DNA from: Micrococcaceae bacterium
Lineage (GTDB): Bacteria > Actinomycetota > Actinomycetes > Actinomycetales > Micrococcaceae
Direction of reading: 5' to 3'
Assembly: GCA_013393415.1 (NCBI GenBank)
Contig: JABXHI010000027.1
Span: 23,997 to 87,996, forward strand
DNA: 64,000 nt
A model generated the notes under the pieces. That model had not been told where the DNA came from. It saw only the letters and a list, made by a program, of their open reading frames with translations, and did no database searches. The position numbers were made by a program, and so were the translations under genes. Shown here one piece after another: positions 16,891-24,766 of this stretch. Within the stretch, counting starts at the first letter, position 1, and each line of letters starts with the position of its first letter.

Positions 16891-17222
16891 CTAATGAAGT
16901 CCCTTGAGAAGAATCTCGAGCTTCGTTTTTAGAGGAGGTATATCGTCGTGGGCAATTTGTGCGAGTGTTCGGACATCGACCACACAGTATTCATGAGCAA
17001 TGAGATTCTTCATTGCTATTGCGGCTGAAACCTCCTCCAATTTCGGCCTGCTGGCACGGTCCATACGCTGGTATGCATTGGGCGCCTCTCCCAGAATTTC
17101 AAATTGTCGTTCAACGGCCGATTGCAGGATCAAATCCTCTGCTATATCGTCCGATGATTTCCCTGTTGTAAAAGAAATAATATGCAGACCTGGATCGCGT
17201 CGTAAACGCGTGTGCGGACATC
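16891..17222 (-). pseudogene. hepT: HepT-like toxin of a MntA-HepT pair, apparently frameshifted
   Basis: From TTG 17133 leftward, an 80-aa frame encodes the C-terminal two thirds of a HepT (DUF86) protein: LQSAVERQFEILGEAPNAY and MKNLIAHEYCVVD. Coding similarity continues upstream in the same frame (LHIISFTTGKSSDDIAEDL) but reaches a stop, whereas the ATG that overlaps the mntA stop is in another frame, and VRTRVYDAIQ is in a third. A single missing base near 17175 would join these pieces. HepT is an HEPN RNase with R-x4-6-H-x-Y; here the Arg position is Lys (KNLIAHEY). It is probably inactive as a toxin. Confidence 0.68.
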
Positions 17223-17508
17223 ACTCCGCATATATATCGTACTTGTTAGCTTGTACCATTGCTTCGAAGTAGGGATTGGAGAAATTGTAGCCAATCACCA
17301 AGTACACATCTCTTTTGAGAAGTCTCTCGAGGCCGGACTTCAGTCCCATCCAGGCACGGATACGGCTTGGTGCTTCATTGAGGAACTCCACGAGAAAATC
17401 GTAGTCGCTGTGCTCCGGATCGAAGTCATTTGTTAGTGCCGAACCGAAGAGCGTCAGCGACTTGACGTAATGTCGCTCGCAAATCTTGGAGATGGCGTCG
17501 ACATCCAT
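17221..17508 (-). CDS. mntA: MntA-like nucleotidyltransferase antitoxin
   Basis: 95 aa from ATG 17508 (AAGGA 6 bases upstream; a GTG 6 codons further up is less likely). SLTLFGSALTNDFDPEHSDYDFLVEF has the G-S and D-x-D of the minimal nucleotidyltransferase fold. In the MntA-HepT system the antitoxin adds AMP to a tyrosine of the HEPN RNase to block it. Here the catalytic residues look intact although the partner hepT looks broken. The stop codon overlaps the ATG of hepT (TGATG). Confidence 0.83.
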   Translation of the reverse strand: MDVDAISKICERHYVKSLTLFGSALTNDFDPEHSDYDFLVEFLNEAPSRIRAWMGLKSGLERLLKRDVYLVIGYNFSNPYFEAMVQANKYDIYAE

Positions 17509-17631
17509 CCTGAGTCCTTCAAACACGGATCCAATCTACCGTGCCTGTGCCCGATTTTGTGTTGGAGGAAGAGAACCGCGAGCGCGCTGGACCAGTTAGC
17601 CTTGTTAAGGCGATGTGGGAACGACTTCGTC

Positions 17632-18072
17632 TCACTCATGAGGTGGGCGCTTTCTGTTCTGCTTGATTTCAGCACGGTGACGTTTTGCCTTGAGTCGGCG
17701 CCGTTTCGAACCTCGTGTCGGTTTGGTTGGGCGTCGGACGGGCTGGGGTGCGAGAGCTGCTCGAAGGAGAGTACTGAGTCGCTGGCGGGCCTCGGTTCGG
17801 TTGCGTATTTGAGCTCGGTGCTCAGAAGCCGTAATCGTGAGCGTGGTTCCAGATAGTCGATGGTCGAGACGGTACAGGACGCGTTCGCGCTGCGTATCGG
17901 TCAGGGCAGTAGTCGTACCCAAGTTCAGACTGAGCTGCACCCGCGAGTCAGTTGTATTGACGCCCTGGCCACCAGGACCTGAGGAATGTGTGAATTGCTC
18001 CATCAGATCCCCGGCAGGGACGATTAATCCGCGTGGGATACCCGGTCCTGCTGGAATATGGAGATCCTTCAT
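17632..18072 (-). CDS. arfB: Peptidyl-tRNA hydrolase ArfB (ribosome rescue)
   Basis: 146 aa from the ATG at 18072 (KDLHIPAGPGIPRGL); an ATG 16 codons upstream is also open. THSSGPGGQGVNTTDSRVQL contains the GGQ that hydrolyses peptidyl-tRNA. The C-terminal tail is very basic (SKRRRLKAKRHRAEIKQNRKR), as in ArfB/YaeJ, where it enters the empty mRNA channel of stalled ribosomes. It lacks the codon-recognition domains of RF1/RF2, consistent with its length. Confidence 0.93.
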   Translation of the reverse strand: MKDLHIPAGPGIPRGLIVPAGDLMEQFTHSSGPGGQGVNTTDSRVQLSLNLGTTTALTDTQRERVLYRLDHRLSGTTLTITASEHRAQIRNRTEARQRLSTLLRAALAPQPVRRPTKPTRGSKRRRLKAKRHRAEIKQNRKRPPHE

Positions 18073-18172
18073 ATTGGCCAGTGTGGCATAGGAACCTTGG
18101 GCACCCAAGTATCGTGCCATCCTCCGGTGTCAGTTGGACGCGAGCTTATGCGACCGGAGGTTATGTGGCCGC

Positions 18173-19462
18173 CTAGGCTCTGTGCAATAGGTCTGAGTGG
18201 AGCTGATCGAGGCTGGTGACGCCCATCAGCCCGAGTGAGATATCTAGCTCGGCGATCAGATAATCTAGCACGCTCTGTACCCCGCTGCTACCGTCAATGG
18301 CTAAACCGTAGAGATAAGGTCTGCCAACCCCGACAGCGTCGGCCCCTAGTGCAAGGGCTTTGATAGCATCGGCCGCAGTGCGAATCCCACTATCAAAGAT
18401 TATCGGTAGCTGTGCGTCGACCGCCTGCCGCACCTGAACCAATGAATCCAAAGATGCTGTGGCTCCGTCAAGCTGTCGACCGCCGTGATTCGAGACCCAT
18501 AGTGCATCAGCCCCGAGCTGTTGAGCTCGTCGTGCATCGTCGGGGTGTTGAATCCCCTTGACGATGACCGGCAGGTCGGTGGCTTCCCGGAGTCGGGCGA
18601 TATCGGTCCAGGCTAGGTCAATGCGGGAGAATATTTCCAGGAACGTCTCCACGGCCGCACGCGGGTACGGGGAGCGAAGGTTCTGGAGCAGCCGTCCTGG
18701 GTATCGTCTGGACATACCGATCAGTGCTCGTACTGCAGCAGGGGTGGGCTTCGGAGAATCGGCTGTGTTGGTCTGCTGCCTATCGGCGTGTACCCGGGCT
18801 TCGACCAACTTGGCGAACTCGGGGTCGGAGGTGTACTGCCCAACGCCCATACCATGGGCAAAGGGCAGGAAACCATTGTCCAGATCGCGGGTGCGCCAAC
18901 CCAACATTAACGTGTCTAACGTGACGACTATGGCGCTAGCTCCGGCGGCCTCTGCACGGCGCACCATGCTAAAGGCCACCGCGTCGCTGGTGCCCCAGTA
19001 GAGCTGATAAAACCAGGGAGAACCGTCTAATTGAGCGGCGATCTCTTCCACGGGCACGGAAGCTTGGGTGGAGACCGTCATGGGGATCGTGGTGCGCCTC
19101 GCCGCCTTGGCCGTAGCGACATCCGCTTGCGGGTGGACCATTTCTGCTACGCCGATCGGTGCCAGCAGATAAGGAGTCGGAAGATCCAGACCCAGTAGCT
19201 GAATCTGTAAGCTACGCGCGCTGACCGGCGAAGCCATCCGAGGTACTAGATGCCACTGGTTAAAAGCGCGTCGGTTGTTGTCGTTGGTGGACTCCGTTCC
19301 TGCAGAGCCATCGATGTAGCCCCGTGCCTGGCGCGACATGGTGTTCACCGCAGCATTGTGTAGCTTCTCGCTGTTGACAGGGACCTTCGGTCGGCGGCCG
19401 TAGAGCCCGGCCCGGTAAATGAGGTTCTGCATGCGGCGGCCGGGTGGCACTTGTGCGGGCAT
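18173..19462 (-). CDS. Lactate 2-monooxygenase-like FMN alpha-hydroxy-acid oxidase
   Basis: 429 aa. It has the alpha-hydroxy-acid dehydrogenase barrel with the catalytic VSNHGGRQLDGA block, the FMN loop DSGIRTAADAIKALALGADAVGVGRPYLYG, and the Lys of VKGIQHPDD. The insertion with WRTRDLDNGFLPFAHG resembles mycobacterial lactate 2-monooxygenase, which turns L-lactate into acetate, CO2 and water. A lactate oxidase or other hydroxy-acid oxidase activity cannot be excluded. It is monocistronic. Confidence 0.88.
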   Translation of the reverse strand: MPAQVPPGRRMQNLIYRAGLYGRRPKVPVNSEKLHNAAVNTMSRQARGYIDGSAGTESTNDNNRRAFNQWHLVPRMASPVSARSLQIQLLGLDLPTPYLLAPIGVAEMVHPQADVATAKAARRTTIPMTVSTQASVPVEEIAAQLDGSPWFYQLYWGTSDAVAFSMVRRAEAAGASAIVVTLDTLMLGWRTRDLDNGFLPFAHGMGVGQYTSDPEFAKLVEARVHADRQQTNTADSPKPTPAAVRALIGMSRRYPGRLLQNLRSPYPRAAVETFLEIFSRIDLAWTDIARLREATDLPVIVKGIQHPDDARRAQQLGADALWVSNHGGRQLDGATASLDSLVQVRQAVDAQLPIIFDSGIRTAADAIKALALGADAVGVGRPYLYGLAIDGSSGVQSVLDYLIAELDISLGLMGVTSLDQLHSDLLHRA

Positions 19463-19732
19463 GGAGCTCCCTTCGATGTTCTACCGCTTTCGTCACGGCA
19501 TCGGGTCGGGCGGATACACCTGCGATTTGATGCTGTAGAGAATAGCAGATGAGCTGTGGAGAAGGCGATTGAACGTGAGCGTCATAGTTCGTGACTCTTG
19601 GGTTACTGGGAGATCGTTTCATAGTGGACGCCATGTCGTATGCGTGCCTCGTTGAACAGGTCTTGCCACTGCGTCGGCACCGTGTTTGTGTGGAACATGG
19701 AAGTCGAACATCTGCAACTCAAAGGAGGATGT

Positions 19733-20299
19733 ATGACTGAGAATCTCAACGGACATACCATCGCATTTGTCGCCACCAATGGCGTCGAACAGGTGGAACT
19801 TACTTCACCGTGGGACGCGGTGAAGAACGCGGGCGCCACCCCGGTGCTGGTATCGGATAAGACAGACAGCATCACTGCTATGCAGGGCGATTGGGATCAC
19901 GGAGACTCGTTCACCGTGGATCGCCACATCAGCGAGGCAAAAGCCGAAGACTTCGACTCCGTCGTACTGCCCGGCGGCACTCTGAACGCGGATACCCTTC
20001 GCACCAACGACGATGTGCTGAACTTCGTGCGCGGATTCTTCTCGGCCAAGAAACCGGTGGCATCAATCTGCCACGGCCCATGGCTGCTGATCAACGCCGG
20101 CGTCGTCGAAGGACGAAAAGTCACCAGTGTCGATAAGGTCTCCATTGACTTAAAGAATGCCGGGGCCAACTGGGTCGACCAAGAAGTTGTCGTCGACAAC
20201 GGTCTGACAACCTCCCGGAACCCAGGTGATCTTGATGCATTCAACGCCAAACTCATTGAGGAAGCAGCTGAAGGTAAACACCGTCAACAGACCACATAA
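19733..20299 (+). CDS. PfpI/DJ-1-type class I glutamine amidotransferase-like protein
   Basis: 188 aa from ATG 19733, preceded by AAAGGAGG at ideal spacing. GHTIAFVATNGVEQVELTSPWDAV and the nucleophile elbow ASICHGPWLLINAGV (Cys-His) are typical of the PfpI/YhbO branch (protease or protein deglycase-type stress proteins). LPGGTLNADTLR is the preceding Gly-rich turn. The 31 codons open upstream of the ATG are unlikely to be translated. It ends just before the terminator at 20326. Confidence 0.93.
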   Translation: MTENLNGHTIAFVATNGVEQVELTSPWDAVKNAGATPVLVSDKTDSITAMQGDWDHGDSFTVDRHISEAKAEDFDSVVLPGGTLNADTLRTNDDVLNFVRGFFSAKKPVASICHGPWLLINAGVVEGRKVTSVDKVSIDLKNAGANWVDQEVVVDNGLTTSRNPGDLDAFNAKLIEEAAEGKHRQQTT

Positions 20300-20325
20300 G
20301 CTCGTCGCTTGATTGTTCATCGAGT

Positions 20326-20367
20326 TCGAAAGGCCCGCTACCGACCGATTGGTGGCGGGCCTTTCGA
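20326..20367 (+). terminator. Strong hairpin terminator after the PfpI-like gene
   Basis: A perfect 13-bp stem, TCGAAAGGCCCGC with GCGGGCCTTTCGA, around a 16-base loop. Its right arm contains the T tract CCTTTCG. Because it is symmetrical it may also terminate the convergent DUF421 gene. Confidence 0.8.
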
Positions 20368-20419
20368 CTGCGTGCCAAAAAGTAGACTTTACCGAGTTTT
20401 CTGGTGAGAACACGCCCCA

Positions 20420-21001
20420 TTAGTCCAGATCCGGACTGTCCTGCGAAAGCACCCGTTCAGCACCGAGTACGTTTTCCAAGACTTGTGGATCCAAGGGAGT
20501 GCCGCGGCGTAGGACGCTCAGCGAACCGCTGGGTTCGAGTACGATGCACCGGGCCTGCGCTGGATCTGAGATTCCCGCCCGGCGCAGCGAACTCATGATG
20601 TCGTCGTGCGTCACGTGGGTCTTGCGCATCAGGTCGGGCTGAGGTTTTCCGTGTGCCAATACCACTGTTGGTTGGACATGTAGCACCTTGTGGATGTTTA
20701 TATTGCTGCGTATCTGGCCGAAAATCGCTTCGCAGGTGAGTAGTGTGGCTAGGCCGATGATGCCGGCCGTCAGGGTCGGTGGGTCGCCAACGATTACGCG
20801 ACCCGCTACAGAGCCGAACATGATACCCACGACGACGTCGAATCCTGTGAGCCCGGACAATACCCGTGCACCGAAAAGGCGCAGGAGTAGTAAACACGCA
20901 AGATAAATGACGATGGCCGTGATAATGACTATCGGGATACGCCACAACTCGAGGCCGAGGGAGTCTCGTAGTTGTTCCGGTGTCACGCTGAAAGCATCCA
21001 T
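20420..21001 (-). CDS. DUF421 (YetF-like) membrane protein
   Basis: 193 aa. Three N-terminal membrane helices (RIPIVIITAIVIYLACLLLLRLFG, FDVVVGIMFGSVAGRVIVG, LTAGIIGLATLLTCEAIFG) are followed by the cytoplasmic domain with KPTVVLAHGKPQPDLMRKTHVTHDDIMSSLRRAGI-type signature, which defines DUF421. YetF/DUF421 proteins of unknown function are linked to spore and envelope phenotypes in Bacillus. Convergent with the previous gene and divergent from the flavodoxin at 21063. Confidence 0.88.
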   Translation of the reverse strand: MDAFSVTPEQLRDSLGLELWRIPIVIITAIVIYLACLLLLRLFGARVLSGLTGFDVVVGIMFGSVAGRVIVGDPPTLTAGIIGLATLLTCEAIFGQIRSNINIHKVLHVQPTVVLAHGKPQPDLMRKTHVTHDDIMSSLRRAGISDPAQARCIVLEPSGSLSVLRRGTPLDPQVLENVLGAERVLSQDSPDLD

Positions 21002-21062
21002 TCAGTCATCGTAAGCGAGCCTGCTCTAGGATGGTGCTCTTTGAATGTGCCATGGTGGTGTT

Positions 21063-21569
21063 ATGACACAGCTTCTGGTGATTCATCACTGCCCAACCAA
21101 CAGTGTTCAGCAATTGCTCGACGCGGCACTCAAAGGTGCCAACCATCCAGATATTGAAGGCGTCGAAGTCACCTCGGTTCCCGCTTTGGCATGGGCTCGG
21201 GGTGAAGCAGATGAGACCGCGATCAAGGAGGCTGACGGTTACCTGTTCATCACCCCAGCCAATTTTGGATACATGAGTGGGGCACTGAAGCACGTTTTCG
21301 ACAGTACGTTCCTCAAGATTGGTGGGTCACTGAGCGCGGACGGGAGCGCGAGCGAAGGCGAGCGAAGTATGCGTCGGCGACCTTATGGCCTCATCGTGCA
21401 TGGCCGGTATGACACGACCGGAGCCGTCCGATCGGTTGAGGGAATCGTCGGGGCGCTGGGGTGGCAGCTCGGTGGCGAAATCTTGGAGGCGCTGGGGGAC
21501 ATCACCGACGAGCATCTCGAGGCTGCTGAGGACCTTGGCGCTACTGTGGCCATTCAATTGACAGAATGA
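21063..21569 (+). CDS. Flavodoxin family / NAD(P)H-dependent oxidoreductase
   Basis: 168 aa from ATG 21063. QLLVIHHCPTNSVQQLLDAALKGA is a flavodoxin-type phosphate-binding loop with the unusual HCPTNS replacing S/T-x-T-G; DGYLFITPANFGYMSGALKHVFDST and YGLIVHGRYDTTGAVRSVE are the FMN isoalloxazine-contacting loops of the NADPH-dependent FMN reductase-like group. It is a soluble electron carrier or quinone reductase. The SD is weak (GGTGG). Confidence 0.85.
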   Translation: MTQLLVIHHCPTNSVQQLLDAALKGANHPDIEGVEVTSVPALAWARGEADETAIKEADGYLFITPANFGYMSGALKHVFDSTFLKIGGSLSADGSASEGERSMRRRPYGLIVHGRYDTTGAVRSVEGIVGALGWQLGGEILEALGDITDEHLEAAEDLGATVAIQLTE

Positions 21570-21635
21570 CGCCCTACGGTGCTCCGCTCGCTGCTGGACG
21601 TTATCATGTGGTCCTCCGAGAGGCTGCAATGGAAC

Positions 21636-22622
21636 TCAGCCGATGTGGCGAGCCCAAAAAGAATCTTCAGCCCAGTTTTCAGGGGCCCCCATAGCGATAA
21701 GGTTCAATTTGGGACGTGTATTTAGGAGGTTGTGAAGACGTTGAGCCCAACTGCTATGCGGTGAAATTTCATTAAGAATTGACTGAAGGGATACCAGAAC
21801 AGGATATAGACGTTTTCTGGATCGAGCCGGTAGGGAATCTGTACCACTCAGCCATGAAATTTTGGGTGACGTCGGAATCATAGGGTAGACGCCTAAACCA
21901 ACGTTCCATAGCCGACCATGGTGCGCGGAAATGTTCCGAACACGGGTATAAGTAAGCATCCACGATTCCAAGACTGGCGCGGTCAATCCGATACTTTTAG
22001 CGATTTCCGTTCGGTCAGCACGTCGTTGAAGGTTTCGGTATAAGCTGGTTAGTTGCCCGATGGATAAGGTTTCCACCATCAGCCATGAAGGTGGCATCTC
22101 GGGGGTCCCGTATGTTGTGAGGTAATGCTCGAGGGCTGAGACGTGGACTAGATGGTCTTGTGCGCTGTCGGGTTTGCCCAGCAACCGTTCTTCGCAAATT
22201 TTTCTGACCAGCGTGAGAAAATTACCGTGGCGACGTTGTTGATCGAAATGCGATGGATCTACATACCAGTGAGCGTCGTCGTACCGTGTCGACATATGAT
22301 CCGTTAGTGCCGCCCGGAGTGCGACCTCGGCGCGTTCTAAGGCGTCGAGGACCACCAAGCGGAGTTCACGATCGAACACGTAGAGGTCTAGTACATCATC
22401 GAACGACGTGCCTGTGCGGAACTGATGGTCGGGACCGCCCTGTTGAAATGGGATCGTATATGGAGAAAGCCGATAATATCCAATGTGGCGCAGGTACCTG
22501 GCCGCTCTATCCGGGTGGGGTATTTCTAATCCGCGATCAGCGAGGCGCTTGACGAGGTCCACATTCATCATTGGTGGTTTGTCGTAGTGACCAGACCCAC
22601 GCGGCCGGGGTTGTCGCCGCAT
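21636..22622 (-). CDS. Abi-family (AbiD/AbiF-like) abortive infection protein
   Basis: 328 aa from ATG 22622, with a strong SD (GGAGGAGGGG 6 bases upstream); 32 upstream codons in frame are discounted. YLRHIGYYRLSPYTIPFQ, LDLYVFDRELRLVVLDALERAEVALRAAL and TYTRVRNISAHHGRLWN (an R-x4-6-H-like HEPN motif) are the hallmarks of the Abi_2/AbiD-AbiF family, which stops phage growth by killing or arresting the infected cell, probably through RNA cleavage. No restriction, CRISPR or phage gene lies nearby; it is solitary. Its leader carries the hairpin at 22651-22695. Confidence 0.9.
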   Translation of the reverse strand: MRRQPRPRGSGHYDKPPMMNVDLVKRLADRGLEIPHPDRAARYLRHIGYYRLSPYTIPFQQGGPDHQFRTGTSFDDVLDLYVFDRELRLVVLDALERAEVALRAALTDHMSTRYDDAHWYVDPSHFDQQRRHGNFLTLVRKICEERLLGKPDSAQDHLVHVSALEHYLTTYGTPEMPPSWLMVETLSIGQLTSLYRNLQRRADRTEIAKSIGLTAPVLESWMLTYTRVRNISAHHGRLWNVGLGVYPMIPTSPKISWLSGTDSLPARSRKRLYPVLVSLQSILNEISPHSSWAQRLHNLLNTRPKLNLIAMGAPENWAEDSFWARHIG

Positions 22623-22650
22623 GAATGCCCCTCCTCCTGAGCGATGATGG

Positions 22651-22695
22651 ATAAAAAGATCCCCCAAGTGCGCATCGTGGAGAGGCGTGGGGGAT
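22651..22695 (-). promoter_or_regulatory. Terminator-like hairpin in the leader of the abi gene (candidate attenuator)
   Basis: On the minus strand ATCCCCCA pairs with TGGGGGAT around 21 bases and is followed at once by CTTTTTA, the form of an intrinsic terminator. It lies about 30 bases before the abi ATG and just upstream of its SD. It could stop read-through from upstream or act as a conditional attenuator of the abi transcript. Confidence 0.55.
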
Positions 22696-22890
22696 ATGGT
22701 GCCCCCACTGTAACACATGCGTTATTCGCTAGGTTTAAGGAGTGCCAAACTTGGAATCCAACTGTAAAAAAGACTCCGATTGTTGTTGCATTTTTCGGTC
22801 GCTGGTCTGTCGGGGCAGTTGAAGAACTGTGTGTTGTTCTGGCAGGCCAACTCACGGATCGGTGACCGCATTACTGTGGTGTGAGAGTGG

Positions 22891-23094
22891 CTAGTTGCCT
22901 TCGCCATGAGGGTCGAAAAGATCGTCAATCTTGCATTCGAAGGTCTCAGCTAAACGGAAGGCCAGAGGCAAGGACGGGTCGAAGCGACCTCGTTCGATGG
23001 AGATGATTGTTTGGCGGGAGACTCCGAGCTCGTCGGCGAGACGTTGCTGTGACCAGCCCAGGTCTTTCCGTCGTTCGGGTAGCGAGTTCTGCAC
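22891..23094 (-). CDS. XRE-family small transcriptional regulator
   Basis: 67 aa from GTG 23094. LPERRKDLGWSQQRLADELGVSRQTIISIERGRFDPSLPLAFRLAETFECKIDDLF is a complete Cro/C1-type helix-turn-helix of the short YozG-like kind. The start is two bases after the stop of the membrane-protein gene, so the two form an operon. It is the obvious candidate to bind the three repeats at 23581-23634. The longer reading frame upstream overlaps the membrane-protein gene and is discounted. Confidence 0.88.
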   Translation of the reverse strand: MQNSLPERRKDLGWSQQRLADELGVSRQTIISIERGRFDPSLPLAFRLAETFECKIDDLFDPHGEGN

Positions 23095-23096
23095 GA

Positions 23097-23570
23097 TCAG
23101 CCCCGCTTCATTGCCATGACATAGCGCACGAAGGTGCTGAATATAGCGATAAGCAGTACTCCCGTGAGCGCCCAGAGTACGTCGAAATCGAACCCGGTGA
23201 TCGCGATGGTAGCCAGGCCTAAGCCTGTCACCGTAACTGTGTCGCTCAAAGCCCCTGACATGGCTGAATTTAACCATTTCGATTCGACTGATTCCTCGGG
23301 CTTATCGATGGCTCCTTTGATTGTGGATCGATCAACCACGAGCGCCCACACCAAGCCCGCCAGGCCCGGGGCCATAATGACCGCGAAGACCGCGGCGATA
23401 AGTAGCGCCAGCTCTCCTCGGGCTACCCCGGCCCACAGAGTGATTGCTCCGGCTCCTACAGCGAGCACCAGTCCGAGCGGGATGGCCAGGGCCAAGGCTG
23501 GAAAGCGGCCGCTGGCAAAGCGGGTGCGGCCCCATAGGGTTCGGATGTCGGTACGAGTTTCGCCGCTCAT
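23097..23570 (-). CDS. Small integral membrane protein paired with an XRE regulator
   Basis: 157 aa from ATG 23570, SD AGGAGG. Four membrane helices are visible (ALALAIPLGLVLAVGAGAI, ALLIAAVFAVIMAPGLAGLV, VTVTGLGLATIAITGF and LWALTGVLLIAIFSTFV) with short soluble loops. Co-occurrence with a 67-aa XRE regulator is a common pattern in Gram-positive bacteria (DUF2178-like operons). Function unknown. Confidence 0.8.
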   Translation of the reverse strand: MSGETRTDIRTLWGRTRFASGRFPALALAIPLGLVLAVGAGAITLWAGVARGELALLIAAVFAVIMAPGLAGLVWALVVDRSTIKGAIDKPEESVESKWLNSAMSGALSDTVTVTGLGLATIAITGFDFDVLWALTGVLLIAIFSTFVRYVMAMKRG

Positions 23571-23580
23571 TGTCACTCCT

Positions 23581-23634
23581 CCTGTAAAGCGTCTTTTACG
23601 TGTATAGTCAGTTTTACATGTACAGTCTGCTTTA
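23581..23634 (-). promoter_or_regulatory. Three contiguous 18-bp repeats, probable XRE operator array
   Basis: On the minus strand three 18-mers follow each other without gap: TAAAGCAGACTGTACATG, TAAAACTGACTATACACG and TAAAAGACGCTTTACAGG. Each is an imperfect dyad of the form GTA-N10-TAC on the plus strand. The last copy ends in the SD of the membrane-protein gene, so a bound protein would block both transcription and ribosome access. The two-gene operon's own XRE protein is the likely ligand. Confidence 0.65.
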
Positions 23635-23770
23635 GGCAACTGCGTTCATGGCCGTCGTGTCACACGGACCAATGGTTTGATATCGGTTCATGTGGAATTC
23701 AGCTCAATGCTCCTGAAGGTTTGCTCCAGTATTGGACACTGTGACTCGTGTCTAAGGGGAAGGAGGGTTG

Positions 23771-24766
23771 ATGACGGCTATTCGACACGGAAGCACGACC
23801 GAAGGGCACGCGTTGGACTCGGAGGATTCGGCTGCGCAGGGCCGTTTAGGAGGGCCTGAACTCGCTACCGCACGGAAACAGCGAAAACGCCGCAGACTGT
23901 CGAAGAACTGGTCGTTATTTCTGATCTTCGCCGGCCCCAACATCTTGCTGATCCTCGCGTTTATTTACTATCCGCTGTTCAGCAACATGTATTATTCGAC
24001 GCTGGATTGGCGACTTGGTTCTGCAACCGCCGAGCCAGTTGGGCTCGAGAACTATATTCAGTTCTTCACCTCGGACTCCGGGGTGGAAGTATGGCGGGTC
24101 ACCGGCATTTTCACGGCCGGAGCAGTGCTGGGGTCCATGATCCTTGGCTTGTTGATTGCCCTGGTGCTCAACAAGAAGATCCCGGGTCGAACGTTGGCGC
24201 GAACCGCGGTGTTCTCGCCGTATGTCCTATCGGGTGTTGGCGTGGCCATGGTGTGGAACTTTATCTTCGACCCAACCTTGGGCGCGCTGTCACACATCCT
24301 GAACTTCTTCGGACTGGAATCTCCCGAGTGGTACCTCGACGAAAACTGGGCCTTGTTGATGGTCATTATCGTCTACGTCTGGAAAAATTTGGGCTATTGC
24401 GCTGTGGTGTTCTTGGCCGGCTTGCAGTCCATTCCACAGGATTTGATCGAGGCCGCCAAGATCGACCGGGCCGGCCCAGTCCGCCGGTTTTTCTCGGTCA
24501 CCCTCCCGTTGCTGACGCCAACAGTGTTTTTCCTCTTGGTCACCAACATCATTTTCTCGATGACCAACGCCTTCGACGTCCTGCGCACCATGACTCCGAC
24601 AGGCCATGGCACCAACACGATCATCTTTGAGATCTACCTGCAGTCGTTCGGAGCGTATCAACGGGCTGGCTATTCGGCCGCCATCGCGGTTGTGCTGTTC
24701 ATAACGTTGTTCGTCATCACGGCCGTTCAACTGCGCTATGTGGAACGGAAGGTGCATTACCAGTGA
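23771..24766 (+). CDS. ABC sugar/glycerol-3-phosphate importer, permease (UgpA-like)
   Basis: 331 aa from ATG 23771 with AAGGAGGG just upstream. Six membrane helices are visible; the EAA loop is EAAKIDRAGPVRRFFSVTLPLLTPT, as in MalF/UgpA permeases. The N-terminal 45 residues are hydrophilic. The stop overlaps the next start by 4 bases (GTGA). Together with the genes at 24763, 25740 and 27166 it makes a complete CUT1-type importer. Confidence 0.93.
   Translation: MTAIRHGSTTEGHALDSEDSAAQGRLGGPELATARKQRKRRRLSKNWSLFLIFAGPNILLILAFIYYPLFSNMYYSTLDWRLGSATAEPVGLENYIQFFTSDSGVEVWRVTGIFTAGAVLGSMILGLLIALVLNKKIPGRTLARTAVFSPYVLSGVGVAMVWNFIFDPTLGALSHILNFFGLESPEWYLDENWALLMVIIVYVWKNLGYCAVVFLAGLQSIPQDLIEAAKIDRAGPVRRFFSVTLPLLTPTVFFLLVTNIIFSMTNAFDVLRTMTPTGHGTNTIIFEIYLQSFGAYQRAGYSAAIAVVLFITLFVITAVQLRYVERKVHYQ

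Noticed and set aside
22568..22865. Small protein frames on both strands upstream of the abi gene
   Set aside because: Both lack an SD and overlap the abi leader; no conserved motif.
23581..23634. Possible CRISPR repeat
   Set aside because: The three 18-mers are contiguous without spacers and overlap an SD; they are operators, not a CRISPR array.
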